A stretch of 64,000 nucleotides of DNA. Origin: a virus. A program made the position numbers and the translations under genes. The stretch's first letter is position 1; each line of letters opens with the position of its first letter. The stretch is from the IMG/VR virus record IMGVR_UViG_3300017917_001940, positions 62,001-126,000 of that record, one strand, 5' to 3'. This document shows positions 31,783 through 40,213 of the stretch, piece by piece. A model generated the notes under the pieces. The model worked only from the letters and a program-made list of their open reading frames with translations. It was not told the DNA's origin and did no database searches.

Positions 31783-32222
31783 TGGCCACTCTTGACCCAC
31801 GAGATATTAACCTAAATTTGGGTAGTGACTACGAAACTGGTTCTACCCAAGATACCTTTACTTTTTCAGACGATACAATCACGTTGAGTAATGTAGCATA
31901 TCCATATCTGTCTGGTACAGGGCTTCAATATGATAGTAATGCCCAAATTTGGGCTAGTTCAACTGATTGGGGCAAAGGATCTGGGCAAATACACCTAGAT
32001 GGTGAAGGTGCGGATATCAAAGTTAACGGTAAAAGTCTAATGGAGTCTATCCAAAAGATAGAAGAACGGTTAAACATTCTTACCCCAAATGCCAATTTGG
32101 AACAAGAATGGGCTGAACTTAAGGCTTTAGGTGACAAGTATCGCGAGCTGGAAAAGCATATTTTGGCCAAGCAGGCTACCTGGGATAAACTCAAAGCCAT
32201 GCCTCCGCCCGAAATAGATTGA
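31782..32222 (+). CDS. conserved phage protein with C-terminal coiled coil, 146 aa
   Basis: A 146-aa protein. The first 85 residues are beta-rich (DDTITLSNVAYPYLSGTGLQ); the last 60 are a coiled coil (EWAELKALGDKYRELEKHIL...TWDKLKAM). A pattern I associate with T4-like aquatic phages, probably a virion or scaffold component. Its stop codon lies inside the -35 of the promoter at 32219. Confidence 0.6.
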   Translation: MATLDPRDINLNLGSDYETGSTQDTFTFSDDTITLSNVAYPYLSGTGLQYDSNAQIWASSTDWGKGSGQIHLDGEGADIKVNGKSLMESIQKIEERLNILTPNANLEQEWAELKALGDKYRELEKHILAKQATWDKLKAMPPPEID

Positions 32223-32247
32223 CCATTATGAGCATATAGTATATAAT
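32219..32247 (+). promoter_or_regulatory. sigma70-type promoter TTGACC-N17-TATAAT, -10 inside a hairpin loop
   Basis: TTGACC (32219-32224), 17-bp spacer, TATAAT (32242-32247). GAGCATATA (32230-32238) pairs with TATATGCTC (32252-32260), so the -10 is fully in the loop. There is no strong T run, so the hairpin could be an operator or a weak terminator. Confidence 0.7.
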
Positions 32248-32265
32248 GTATTATATGCTCAGTTA

Positions 32266-32352
32266 ATGGCAAAAAGTACCAAAAATCAAGTTATTTTTCG
32301 TACTCACGTAGTAGAATCACTAAGTATTATTATGCGATTGTGCAGTAACTGA
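32266..32352 (+). CDS. possible leader peptide, 28 aa
   Basis: A 28-codon frame starting MAKSTKNQVIFRTHVVESLS and ending at a TGA inside the first hairpin of the structured leader. It has no clear ribosome site and would start about 12 bases from the mRNA 5' end. Included as a possible leader peptide because of its position; weak support. Confidence 0.3.
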   Translation: MAKSTKNQVIFRTHVVESLSIIMRLCSN

Positions 32353-32549
32353 GCAATCGTGTACAAAGAGGTCTTCGGAAAGCCTCTTCATTGACAAATG
32401 GTATTGACTGGGTTTAACAGTATATCGTTAGACAGAGTCCAGAGAGTATGGCAAGGAAGGCCCGAGGTCTGTCATTCTAAACTCCCCTTATGTCGATGTG
32501 CCCATTCCGGGATCCGGTGAAGAGCCCACTATGGCTCAGGGAGAAGTAA
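32334..32549 (+). promoter_or_regulatory. structured 5' leader of the cell-wall hydrolase gene
   Basis: About 215 bases with no gene, ahead of the SleB-like start. Five stems are visible: GCGATTG/CAATCGT (32334-32360), AAGAGG/CCTCTT (32366-32388), GACAGA/TCTGTC (32431-32473), CCGG/CCGG (32507-32517) and GAGCC/GGCTC (32522-32537). The last ends 12 bases before the start codon and could control ribosome access. No known riboswitch class is recognised. Confidence 0.5.
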
Positions 32550-33170
32550 ATGAAAGTTAGAAGTTTATTAGTAGCTTTCTTGTTGCTAGGTAGTACAGCA
32601 CAAGCCAGCGAACAGACAACAACTGACCGTGTAGTTGAACAAGCTCAATCCGTATTTGAGCGCACAATCAGTATTATTAGTAATCCATTTCCGTTCTTAA
32701 CAGATCGTGAAATACAGTGTTTAGCTCGTAACATTTTCTATGAAAGTGCTAGTGAGCCAGAAGAAGGTAAAGTAGCCGTGGGTTTAGTAACTTTGAACCG
32801 TGCGGCGGACCCCCGATTTCCCAGCGATGTGTGCGGTGTTGTTAAGCAGAAAACACTTTTCACCCGAACCAAAACCGTGGTTAAAGAAACTACGGGATTC
32901 TTTGGACGCAAGGAAAAGATCAAAGAAACAAAAACAGTAGAAACTCCAGTGTGCCAATTCAGCTGGAACTGTATCAGGGTTAAGAAGCCCAAGGAAGACG
33001 ACGATCGTTGGATTGAAAGCCAGCGTATTGCACGTGAGTTGGCTGAAGGTGGATACGAGCATTATCGTGTCAAATATGCCGATGCCAAGCACTTCCATGC
33101 GGTGTATGTAAAACCCGGTTGGAACCTCAAACGTATTGCCAAGGTTGGCAACCACGTATTCTACGAATAA
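32550..33170 (+). CDS. secreted SleB-type cell-wall hydrolase
   Basis: A 206-aa protein with a signal peptide (1-19, ends AQA-S) and a Hydrolase_2/SleB domain: LARNIFYESASEPEEGKVAV (57-76), CQFSWNC with paired cysteines and KHFHAVYVKPGW near the end. SleB-family enzymes cut peptidoglycan glycan strands. A second endolysin (GH19) is encoded at 56038, so this one may act earlier or in the virion. A charged insertion (about 108-135) separates the conserved halves. Its gene has a long structured leader. Confidence 0.88.
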   Translation: MKVRSLLVAFLLLGSTAQASEQTTTDRVVEQAQSVFERTISIISNPFPFLTDREIQCLARNIFYESASEPEEGKVAVGLVTLNRAADPRFPSDVCGVVKQKTLFTRTKTVVKETTGFFGRKEKIKETKTVETPVCQFSWNCIRVKKPKEDDDRWIESQRIARELAEGGYEHYRVKYADAKHFHAVYVKPGWNLKRIAKVGNHVFYE

Positions 33171-33436
33171 TGTTAGTAGACGCTAGTCGATTAGATAGTT
33201 TAATTAAACAACTATCTGATTGGCTAGGTCCACCCACGGAAATAAATGTAGGACGTCCTGTGGGACTTTTGGGTTTGCCTAATAAAGCAAGATATCGTGG
33301 ACCGGGATGGACCATCCACACGGATCAACGCAGGTCCGGCGGTCAAATTTGGGTACAAGGTTATCTAACATTTGACAATCCAAAAATGGAAACCATGTAT
33401 AGATTAAAATACACACCTGATCAAAACCGTACATAA
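33170..33436 (+). CDS. hypothetical protein, 88 aa
   Basis: An 88-aa protein; the ATG overlaps the upstream TAA by one base. LPNKARYRGPGWTIHTDQRR is the most distinctive segment. Basic, alpha/beta. Co-transcribed with the hydrolase. Not recognised. Confidence 0.6.
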   Translation: MLVDASRLDSLIKQLSDWLGPPTEINVGRPVGLLGLPNKARYRGPGWTIHTDQRRSGGQIWVQGYLTFDNPKMETMYRLKYTPDQNRT

Positions 33437-33444
33437 CTATAAAC

Positions 33445-34194
33445 ATGAATGTCGACAACTTTATAGTATTAGACTCCGTATACGGAAAATTTATTGTCCC
33501 CCGCAATAATCGATTTCAAGCCGAAGCGTTAGTCAAGACAGGACGCACACATATTGAAGGGGAGTTAAACAACCTCTTCGTTATTGCCAGTACATTATCT
33601 CATGATGCTATTATCATTGATGGTGGAACTAACATTGGATTTGTAACTGTACCACTAGCACAAAAACTTCGACTTACAAATATTAAAATAATTGGCTTTG
33701 AACCACAACGTCAATTATTCAACGCACTAAGTGGAACACTAGCACTTAATGGTCTGACTAATTGTTATATTCATAACTGTGGTCTTGGAGAAAAGATAGG
33801 TAAAGCAACTTTACCTAATGTTGATTATTCTGTTGCCCAGGATTTTGGGATGGTACAAATTACGGAAAGTGATAGATCAGCTGAACATCTATACACAAGA
33901 TATTTGGACATTGATGTCGTTACAATTGATTCAATGAATTTACCAAGTCTTGATTTACTCAAATTAGATGTGGAGGGATTCGAATGTGCGGCTTTACGTG
34001 GGGCAAAGAAAACTATTAAAAAACATCGTCCGTGGGTTTGGGCAGAATATATCTTGTCCGGACCAGAAAATATCAAAGCGTGTTTTGATGGTATAAAAGA
34101 TTATAAGTTTTTCAAAGTAGACGACCAAAACATGCTCTGTGCTCCAACAGAACGTTTATCCCAAATACAAACAACAGAAATAGCCGAAGTTTAA
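33445..34194 (+). CDS. FkbM-family methyltransferase
   Basis: A 249-aa SAM-dependent methyltransferase. Motif I is IIIDGGTNIGFVTVPLA (57-73), the acidic strand is GFEPQ, and the FkbM hallmark LDLLKLDVEGFECAALRGA lies at about 167-185. These enzymes typically O-methylate sugars in polysaccharides or glycolipids. Together with the GT4 and GT10-like enzymes it points to phage glycan modification. Confidence 0.88.
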   Translation: MNVDNFIVLDSVYGKFIVPRNNRFQAEALVKTGRTHIEGELNNLFVIASTLSHDAIIIDGGTNIGFVTVPLAQKLRLTNIKIIGFEPQRQLFNALSGTLALNGLTNCYIHNCGLGEKIGKATLPNVDYSVAQDFGMVQITESDRSAEHLYTRYLDIDVVTIDSMNLPSLDLLKLDVEGFECAALRGAKKTIKKHRPWVWAEYILSGPENIKACFDGIKDYKFFKVDDQNMLCAPTERLSQIQTTEIAEV

Positions 34195-34198
34195 CCGG

Positions 34199-34227
34199 TT
34201 GACCAGAATCTCCTATTTTGCTATAAT
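34199..34227 (+). promoter_or_regulatory. early-type promoter TTGACC-N17-TATAAT
   Basis: TTGACC (34199-34204), spacer agaatctcctattttgc, TATAAT (34222-34227). Last clear member of the accessory-region series. Confidence 0.82.
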
Positions 34228-34253
34228 TTTAGTATAGTGAATAGGAGATTTCT

Positions 34254-34481
34254 TTGACCATAACATATACCGCATCAGGTTTACGCAAGCTCACTCCAAT
34301 GGACGAGGATTTTTGCATTGTCTCTGGCTATGCTTATTACCCACGTGCTGTGATTACTTTTGGTCCTGGTTGTCCTGATGATGTTAAAAAAGCAGTACAA
34401 TTAGCCATTATTAATGGTTGGATATCAACTGAGGCATGGATGTCAGATAAAGAATATATGTGGGAGCAACTATCTAAATGA
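34254..34481 (+). CDS. hypothetical protein, 75 aa, TTG start
   Basis: A 75-aa protein starting at TTG five bases after AGGAGA. The sequence VITFGPGCPDDVKKAVQLAI suggests a small alpha/beta domain. Overlaps the next gene by four bases. Not recognised. Confidence 0.6.
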   Translation: MTITYTASGLRKLTPMDEDFCIVSGYAYYPRAVITFGPGCPDDVKKAVQLAIINGWISTEAWMSDKEYMWEQLSK

Positions 34482-34864
34482 GCATGCACATGGAAGGACC
34501 GTGGTTAACTACCACTGGTAAGAAGAAGGGCAAAAAGCGTTGGGCTACTGCTGAACAAAAAGCCAAGGCTGAACGCTTGAATGAAAGCTGGACTGAGCTC
34601 AAGGCTAAATGGGGTGTTAGCGAACAGCCCAAGCGTCAGCAATGGCATACTAAAGAAACTCTTAAAGTGGGTCCTAAGTATCCGCCCGGGCGTGAGCCAC
34701 AAGAAATTAAGAGCTTGGATACTGGATGGGGTGTTTGTGCCAAACCCGCTGATAAGTTTTACACTGGTACCAAGTGTAAAGGTGTAGGCACCATGCACAA
34801 GTCAAATGCTGTGCCTATTTTTTCAGATGAAGAGGCAGTAGACATTTCCAAGATGAGGCGATAA
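34478..34864 (+). CDS. basic hypothetical protein, 128 aa
   Basis: A 128-aa Lys-rich protein (TTGKKKGKKRWATAEQKAKA ... TKCKGVGTMHKSNAVPIF). A second ATG is nine bases downstream. Pattern seen in aquatic phages; probably nucleic-acid binding, not assigned. Confidence 0.6.
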   Translation: MSMHMEGPWLTTTGKKKGKKRWATAEQKAKAERLNESWTELKAKWGVSEQPKRQQWHTKETLKVGPKYPPGREPQEIKSLDTGWGVCAKPADKFYTGTKCKGVGTMHKSNAVPIFSDEEAVDISKMRR

Positions 34865-34865
34865 A

Positions 34866-35285
34866 ATGTTTAATGCATTACCTCTATTCAATGAACTATT
34901 TGAATACAACGGAGAAAAGGAAACTACAGTGATAAGACCCACATGTATCAATCATGGATGTAATAAACCGGTCACAAGTAGTGGCAAACGATGGAGACCT
35001 GTTTGCGGTCATTGCCACTGTGCAGGATACGGTGCTGGTAATTTTGCGTCTGGAGTAACTCCATTTAGAACTGGCAAGTGTTCTAACACAGATGGTCATC
35101 TGGGTTTTCCATGTTATATAGATTGGAAACGGGTGAAAAAAGATGGTGCAAAAATTAAAACTCACATTGATCATAAGGATGGAAACTATCTTAACAATGT
35201 GCTAGAAAATGTTGAAGAATTATGTGAAACCTGTCATTCAGAAAAAGGCAAAAGGAATGGCGATTATTCTGGGTTCAGATATTAA
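34866..35285 (+). CDS. HNH endonuclease with zinc knuckles
   Basis: A 139-aa protein. An N-terminal cysteine cluster (CINHGCNKP, VCGHCHCAGYG) precedes the HNH core: THIDHKDGNYLNN (about 104-116) and the C-terminal CETCH, which supply the metal and catalytic His/Asn residues. Likely a freestanding homing endonuclease. It stands between the early cluster and the IF-1 gene. Confidence 0.82.
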   Translation: MFNALPLFNELFEYNGEKETTVIRPTCINHGCNKPVTSSGKRWRPVCGHCHCAGYGAGNFASGVTPFRTGKCSNTDGHLGFPCYIDWKRVKKDGAKIKTHIDHKDGNYLNNVLENVEELCETCHSEKGKRNGDYSGFRY

Positions 35286-35287
35286 TC

Positions 35288-35295
35288 TATAAATA
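35288..35295 (+). promoter_or_regulatory. late-type promoter TATAAATA
   Basis: Exact match to the T4 late consensus TATAAATA, 36 bp upstream of the IF-1 gene start. Confidence 0.55.
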
Positions 35296-35330
35296 ATCTA
35301 CCTATATTACGAAAGGACTAAACGCAACAC

Positions 35331-35549
35331 GTGGCTAAAGAAGAAGGTTTTAAAATGGAAGGCGAGGTAATCGATGTGTTACCTAACGCTATGTTCCGCA
35401 TCAAATTAGATGTATCCGACGTTCCTGTAACAGGAGTTATTTCAGGAAAAATGCGCCAGCATAATATTAAAATTCTCTTAGGCGATCGTGTTGAAATTGA
35501 GTTTAGTCCGTACGACTTAACCCGTGGGCGTATTACACGTAGACGATGA
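35331..35549 (+). CDS. infA: translation initiation factor IF-1
   Basis: A 72-aa protein, the same length as E. coli IF-1 and similar along its whole length: [46 protein letters not shown] and [13 protein letters not shown], the S1-type OB fold that sits in the 30S A site. GTG start after GAAAGGA. IF-1 raises the activity of IF-2 and IF-3 in choosing start codons. A phage copy could change initiation during infection. The next gene overlaps it by four bases. Confidence 0.95.
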   Translation: MAKEEGFKMEGEVIDVLPNAMFRIKLDVSDVPVTGVISGKMRQHNIKILLGDRVEIEFSPYDLTRGRITRRR

Positions 35550-36529
35550 GCGTTGATTTTCCAGAATTTCTCAAAGACTCTTTAGTTACTCGGCACGGTA
35601 GCATTGTCTCTAATGTTGAATTTCCTTACTTTAATAACAGTCTTGTTGATTTTATAAATCAATTTGGTAGTTTATATTATGGGACATTATATAAAAGAAT
35701 ATTCTTAGAAAAATTTAGTAGCGAAAAGACATATTTTTTAAATATGTTAATCAATGCAACTGAAGTTAAAGAGTTATATCAACCTCTATGGTTTAAGCAA
35801 CATCTGTTAAGACAAAGAATTACGGATGTATGGAGATGGCCTTGTTTAATCAATGAAATCACTAACAATTTGTATTGGAATAACGGGCACGGAAGATTTT
35901 TTGCTGAAGGAATGACGCAACCTACACCTTGGGACAAATTAAATGTGTTGCTATTGCAAGATAAAGAGTCGGCACCTGACAAATTCTTAAGTTCATCGCA
36001 GACGATTGAAAGCGACGAAGATTTACATAATATTATTAATATTGAGTATCCAGGTAATCAAGCCTTTCCGCCTAGCATTAATATTTCTTTAAAGCACAAA
36101 AATAATTGTTTACTTCTTGAAAGTTTGTATGATGGTAATCGAAGTCATAATACAGATGCTGGAAAAAATTATCTTGAAGATTTTATAAATTGGAAATCTA
36201 AGTATGGTTCACACCCCCGCCTCTGGATTTACACTGATTGGCCCGAACAAGTACAAGATAGTTCAAATTATTGGGAAATCATACACGCTGGACCAGCGGC
36301 AGGAAACACATTAAAAGAAGCATTCATATACAATTATCACAATAGTCCTGCACACGGCAATGATCATGTACTATATGTGTACAATCCTCGATCCATTGAT
36401 GTAAGTGACTTACTGTGTTGGGTAGGATTGGCATTTTCTAGCTATATTAGCACAAATTGGGATTTTGCATTAGTTCGACCAGACCACTCTTATAAAACCT
36501 CGCGATTTGAATTCGGTTACATTGAATAA
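35546..36529 (+). CDS. unknown 327-aa protein after IF-1
   Basis: A 327-aa soluble protein, intact, overlapping IF-1 by four bases. Trp/Asn/Asp-rich with no signal peptide. Segments such as [17 protein letters not shown] and [20 protein letters not shown] look like an alpha/beta domain, but I cannot name a family. Co-transcription with IF-1 is likely. Confidence 0.6.
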   Translation: MSVDFPEFLKDSLVTRHGSIVSNVEFPYFNNSLVDFINQFGSLYYGTLYKRIFLEKFSSEKTYFLNMLINATEVKELYQPLWFKQHLLRQRITDVWRWPCLINEITNNLYWNNGHGRFFAEGMTQPTPWDKLNVLLLQDKESAPDKFLSSSQTIESDEDLHNIINIEYPGNQAFPPSINISLKHKNNCLLLESLYDGNRSHNTDAGKNYLEDFINWKSKYGSHPRLWIYTDWPEQVQDSSNYWEIIHAGPAAGNTLKEAFIYNYHNSPAHGNDHVLYVYNPRSIDVSDLLCWVGLAFSSYISTNWDFALVRPDHSYKTSRFEFGYIE

Positions 36530-36539
36530 TAAATATCAT

Positions 36540-37100
36540 ATGTCCTCCACAGATTACATTAGACAGCAAATCGATTTAATCGAAGCAACCACTCGTCCAG
36601 CCAAACTGGAAACAACTCCATTGCCATATGGTGAAAAGGATTTGGATCCTGTAATGAGCAAAGCAACTATCGATTATCACTATGAGCACTTGGCCAAGGG
36701 CTATGCCAAACGCTATAACGCAGGTGAGGGCAACGCTGATTTCAATCGTGCTGGAAGTTTCTTACATAATAAATTCTTCCCACAACTTCGTGCTCCTAAA
36801 GGTGCAAACAAGCCCAAGGGTGCGGTACTAGAACTTATTGAATCAAACTTCAAAACCTACGAAGATTTCAAAGAAGCTGTGAAGAAAGAATTTATGTCCA
36901 TTCAGGGAAGCGGTTGGTGCTACCTATCAACGGCAGGAACGATTAAAACTATTGCTAATCACGCTGTGAGAACAGACATAGCACTTTTAATTGACGCCTG
37001 GGAACATGCATGGGCGATCGACCACCAATGGAACAAAGAGGCTTATTTTGATAACATCTGGAAAATTATCAATTGGGATGTCGTGAATGAGCGTCTATGA
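36540..37100 (+). CDS. sodB: Fe/Mn superoxide dismutase
   Basis: A 186-aa enzyme. The metal ligands align with E. coli SodA/SodB: His47 (IDYHYEHLAKGY), His76 (FLHNKFF), Asp152 and His156 (DAWEHAW), with gateway Tyr55 and the IQGSGWCYL segment. It converts superoxide to O2 and H2O2. Fe versus Mn is not decided. The ATG at 36540 is chosen because the SOD homology starts there; a TAAATA motif is close upstream. Phage SODs are uncommon. It lies beside an ErpA-type Fe-S carrier, suggesting protection of Fe-S enzymes. Confidence 0.9.
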   Translation: MSSTDYIRQQIDLIEATTRPAKLETTPLPYGEKDLDPVMSKATIDYHYEHLAKGYAKRYNAGEGNADFNRAGSFLHNKFFPQLRAPKGANKPKGAVLELIESNFKTYEDFKEAVKKEFMSIQGSGWCYLSTAGTIKTIANHAVRTDIALLIDAWEHAWAIDHQWNKEAYFDNIWKIINWDVVNERL

Positions 37101-37753
37101 GTATCTACTTACTTGTTAAAACTCATGCAAAAACAGGATTGAAATATCTTTGTAAAACCTCCCGGCGGGACTATTACAAATATAAAGGTTCTGGTCTTTA
37201 CTGGAAAGATCACTTAAAAATACACGGAACAGAACATCATACAGAATTATTAAAAGAATGTCATACTAACGAAGAATTAAGACAATGGGGTAGATATTAT
37301 AGCACATTATGGAACGTAGTTGAAGCCAAAGATACCAATGGCAAAAAACTTTGGGCAAATCTTGTGCCTGAGGAAGGACAAGGAATACCTGGCGACATAG
37401 GAAGAATAATTCAAAATCGACCAGAGGTAAAATCCAAAAATATTGCTGGAGTTAAAAAGTTTTATGCCGATAATCCTCAAGCGAGAGAAGCACATAGAAT
37501 TAGGGCACTCACAGACAATCCAATGAATAAACCCGGAGTGAGAGAAAAACACAAGAGTGTTGTTTCTGAATCTAACACCGGGATAAAAAATAATAGTTGT
37601 GATTTAAGATTACATACCTTCAAACACATCACCGGTATTGTTGAAACTTGTACACAAAATGAGTTAAAAAAGAAATACAATTTGAAAAAATGTGGAATAA
37701 GCCAGTTGGTTAATGGACACAAAAATTTTGCATATGGATGGATTTTATTATGA
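37097..37753 (+). CDS. GIY-YIG-type homing endonuclease (SegE-like)
   Basis: A 218-aa protein of the phage Seg-like group: YLLVKTHAKTGLKYLCKTSR and YYKYKGSGLYWKDHLKIHG are the divergent GIY-YIG elements, followed by WGRYYSTLWNVVEAKD, a spacer with NUMOD-like Lys-rich helices, and a C-terminal helix-turn-helix (NELKKKYNLKKCGISQLVNG). It is wedged between the SOD and ErpA genes by four-base overlaps on each side, as for a recent freestanding insertion. Confidence 0.75.
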   Translation: MSIYLLVKTHAKTGLKYLCKTSRRDYYKYKGSGLYWKDHLKIHGTEHHTELLKECHTNEELRQWGRYYSTLWNVVEAKDTNGKKLWANLVPEEGQGIPGDIGRIIQNRPEVKSKNIAGVKKFYADNPQAREAHRIRALTDNPMNKPGVREKHKSVVSESNTGIKNNSCDLRLHTFKHITGIVETCTQNELKKKYNLKKCGISQLVNGHKNFAYGWILL

Positions 37754-38073
37754 TACTAGAACCATCAGCAGTGACAAAATTAAAAGACATTTTGGCAGAA
37801 GAAAATAACCCTAATTTAAAACTGCGTGTATTTGTTCAAGGTGGTGGATGCTCAGGATTCCAATATGGGTTTACACTAGACGAAGATCAAGCAGAAGATG
37901 ACATGGACCTAGAATACAGTGGAGTCCATGTGCTAATTGACTCAATGAGTTGGACTTATTTACAGGGTTCAACTATCAAATATGATGATAGTCCAATGGG
38001 TTCGAGCTTTACCATAGCCAATCCAAACGCACAGTCAACCTGCGGTTGCGGTAGCAGTTTTAGTCCTTACTGA
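37750..38073 (+). CDS. erpA: ErpA/IscA-type Fe-S cluster carrier
   Basis: A 107-aa A-type carrier with the three cluster-binding cysteines: Cys34 (GGGCSGFQYGF), Cys98 and Cys100 (STCGCGSSF). GSSFTIANPNA before the CGC motif is typical of ErpA. It hands [2Fe-2S] or [4Fe-4S] clusters to apo-enzymes. Possible clients here are three radical SAM proteins and host Fe-S enzymes. The ATG overlaps the upstream TGA (ATGA). Confidence 0.92.
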   Translation: MILEPSAVTKLKDILAEENNPNLKLRVFVQGGGCSGFQYGFTLDEDQAEDDMDLEYSGVHVLIDSMSWTYLQGSTIKYDDSPMGSSFTIANPNAQSTCGCGSSFSPY

Positions 38074-38079
38074 TCTACA

Positions 38080-38087
38080 TTTAAATA
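38080..38087 (+). promoter_or_regulatory. late-type promoter motif TTTAAATA
   Basis: TTTAAATA about 41 bp before the fibre start at 38129; a second TAAATA is at 38103-38108. Confidence 0.4.
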
Positions 38088-38128
38088 GCCATAGAACTTT
38101 GGTAAATACTACCAGAGGATCTAATTTT

Positions 38129-40189
38129 ATGGCTCAAAAAAATATTACTACAGCACCTGTGAATTCAGGCCTAGGCACGCCCTTAAACACAGCATTTAAT
38201 GATTGTAATGATAATTTCACTGAGCTATATAATCGCGTACAAACAAATCCACCAGCAACTTTAATAGGAAGTGTTGGCGATACTGCTGGTATGTATGCTT
38301 TTGATTCAAATTATTTTTATTACTGTTTTGCTAACTACAATGGATCTAGTGTTATCTGGGCTCAGGTTAGTCAAATTGGTAATATTGCTGTGCCTGCTAT
38401 TAATAATGGTAACAGTAATGTTGCTGTTAACGGCGATGGCGGCGATGTTACAGTATCTATTGGTGGCACTCCAAACGTTGTTTTAGTTACATCATCTGGA
38501 ATAAGCACCATAGGCGATGTTACAGGCGCCAATGTATACGGTATAATTTCCACTCCAACTCAATCATTAATTACTTCTCTTGGTACTTTAACTAATTTAA
38601 ATGTTTCAGGAAATATTGTTACCGGTAACATTGAATCTCTTGGAAATGTCATAGGTGATGTTAATGTAATCGGTGGAAATATTTTAACGGCTGGCATTGT
38701 TAGTGCTACAGCCAATATTACCGGTAATTATTTTATTGGAAATGGTAGTCAATTAACTGGATTACCGCAAAGTTATAGCAACGCCAATGTGGCTAGTTAT
38801 TTGACCACTTATACAGGAAATATTGCCGGCGGCAATATTGCAATAACTTCGGCAATAACTAGTGCAACTGTTAGCACCACCGGTAATGTTACAGGCGGAA
38901 ATATTCTAACTGGTGGAAAAGTAAGCGCCGCAGGTAATGTACTAACGGCAGGCAAAGTAAGTGCTGTTGGTAACATTGAAACCTCTGGATATTTTGTTGG
39001 AACATTCGTTGGTAACGTAACAGGTAACTTTGTTGTGCCAGGATCTAACACACAAGTTATTTTCAATACCAGTGGTAATGCTGACGCTGTTGCAGGATTT
39101 ACATACAATAAAGATTCAAATACCATGATCGTACTGGGCGTGGTTAGTGCCCAAGGTAATGTTGTTGCCGGAAATGTTTTAACTGGTGGTTTGATATCTG
39201 TTACAGGTAATATCACAGGCGGCAATTTAAAAACTAACGGAACTACAATTAGTACAAATATCACTACTGGTGGATTAGTTAGTGCCACCGGCAATGTCAC
39301 CGGTGGAAATATTTTATCATCGAGTCTTATAAGTGCCAGTGCTAATATTGTAGGTGGTAATTTCAATACTGCTGGATTAATCAGCGCCACAGGTAACATT
39401 GTATCCTCTGGAAATATTTCTGGTGGTAACATAACCGGAACATTAACCACAGCAAGTCAACCTAATATTACATTAATAGGAACATTATCGACTTTATCCG
39501 TGACTGGTAATGTCACTAGCAATTACACAAGTTCACTTGGTCATATCGGAACACTTGTTAGCGTAACTGGCAACGTAACTGGAGGTAATTTATTAACAGG
39601 TGGCTATATTAGCGCCTCTGGAAGTATTTTAGGTAATGCTATAGTATCAGCAACCGGTAACATTACAGGTGGTAACATTATCGGTGGCGGAGTAAGTGCG
39701 GTAAGCAACGTAACAGGTGGAAACGTTTTAACTAGTGGTATTGTTAGCGGTGCTGGTAATATTATCGGCGGCAACTTTAGAACAGCTGGATTAGTTAGTG
39801 CCACCGGCAACATAACTGGTAATTATATCTTTGGTAATATTAGTCAGGCCACTGGATATAATACTACAAAAATTTATAATGGTACCAGCGAAGCTAATAT
39901 TGGAACTAGCAATGGCAATGCCAATATCAGCATCAATGGAACAAGTAACGTAGTTGTGGTTGCTTCAACTGGCTTATATGTAACCGGTCTTGGCAGTGTA
40001 ACTGGAAACATCACTGGTGGTAATATTATTGCTACAGGTAATTTATATTATAACAGTACTACAAAAGTAACAAGAAGTTTAACAGTTGGTACACGAACAT
40101 CACCAGTAACTATTGCGTTAACTGCTAGTGGAAGTTTTAACGTATTAACTAGAGGTAGTGGTAACGTGGCGGTAACAACGTCTACGTAA
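38129..40189 (+). CDS. repeat-rich tail fibre protein
   Basis: A 686-aa fibre. The N-terminal attachment motif (NSGLGTPLNTAFNDCNDNFT) is shared with the proteins at 16444 and 43144. From about residue 150 to 640 it is built of short degenerate repeats of the type VSATGNVTGGNI, which should fold as a trimeric beta-spiral. No known adhesin tip is present; the last 40 residues are Thr/Ser-rich. The ATG after AGAGGA is preferred to one 30 bases upstream. The following gene may supply the tip. Confidence 0.82.
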   Translation: MAQKNITTAPVNSGLGTPLNTAFNDCNDNFTELYNRVQTNPPATLIGSVGDTAGMYAFDSNYFYYCFANYNGSSVIWAQVSQIGNIAVPAINNGNSNVAVNGDGGDVTVSIGGTPNVVLVTSSGISTIGDVTGANVYGIISTPTQSLITSLGTLTNLNVSGNIVTGNIESLGNVIGDVNVIGGNILTAGIVSATANITGNYFIGNGSQLTGLPQSYSNANVASYLTTYTGNIAGGNIAITSAITSATVSTTGNVTGGNILTGGKVSAAGNVLTAGKVSAVGNIETSGYFVGTFVGNVTGNFVVPGSNTQVIFNTSGNADAVAGFTYNKDSNTMIVLGVVSAQGNVVAGNVLTGGLISVTGNITGGNLKTNGTTISTNITTGGLVSATGNVTGGNILSSSLISASANIVGGNFNTAGLISATGNIVSSGNISGGNITGTLTTASQPNITLIGTLSTLSVTGNVTSNYTSSLGHIGTLVSVTGNVTGGNLLTGGYISASGSILGNAIVSATGNITGGNIIGGGVSAVSNVTGGNVLTSGIVSGAGNIIGGNFRTAGLVSATGNITGNYIFGNISQATGYNTTKIYNGTSEANIGTSNGNANISINGTSNVVVVASTGLYVTGLGSVTGNITGGNIIATGNLYYNSTTKVTRSLTVGTRTSPVTIALTASGSFNVLTRGSGNVAVTTST
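38600..40030 (+). repeat. degenerate in-frame repeats of the fibre gene
   Basis: Many near-copies of a unit encoding VSATGNITGGNI with GGTAACATTACAGGTGG-like DNA. The repeats create a long open frame on the opposite strand that is not a gene. The region is prone to recombination and assembly error. Confidence 0.75.
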
Positions 40190-40213
40190 AATTTTTAGAA
40201 TTGGAATAAAAAA

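Noticed and set aside
38809-39450. 213-codon open frame on the minus strand
   Set aside because: It is the mirror of the fibre repeats; the Val/Pro/Leu-rich product is an artefact of the repeat unit, as is the frame at 39604-39813.
38600-40030. CRISPR-like array
   Set aside because: The repeats are degenerate, in frame and continuous with the fibre gene, with no constant repeat and unique spacer pattern.
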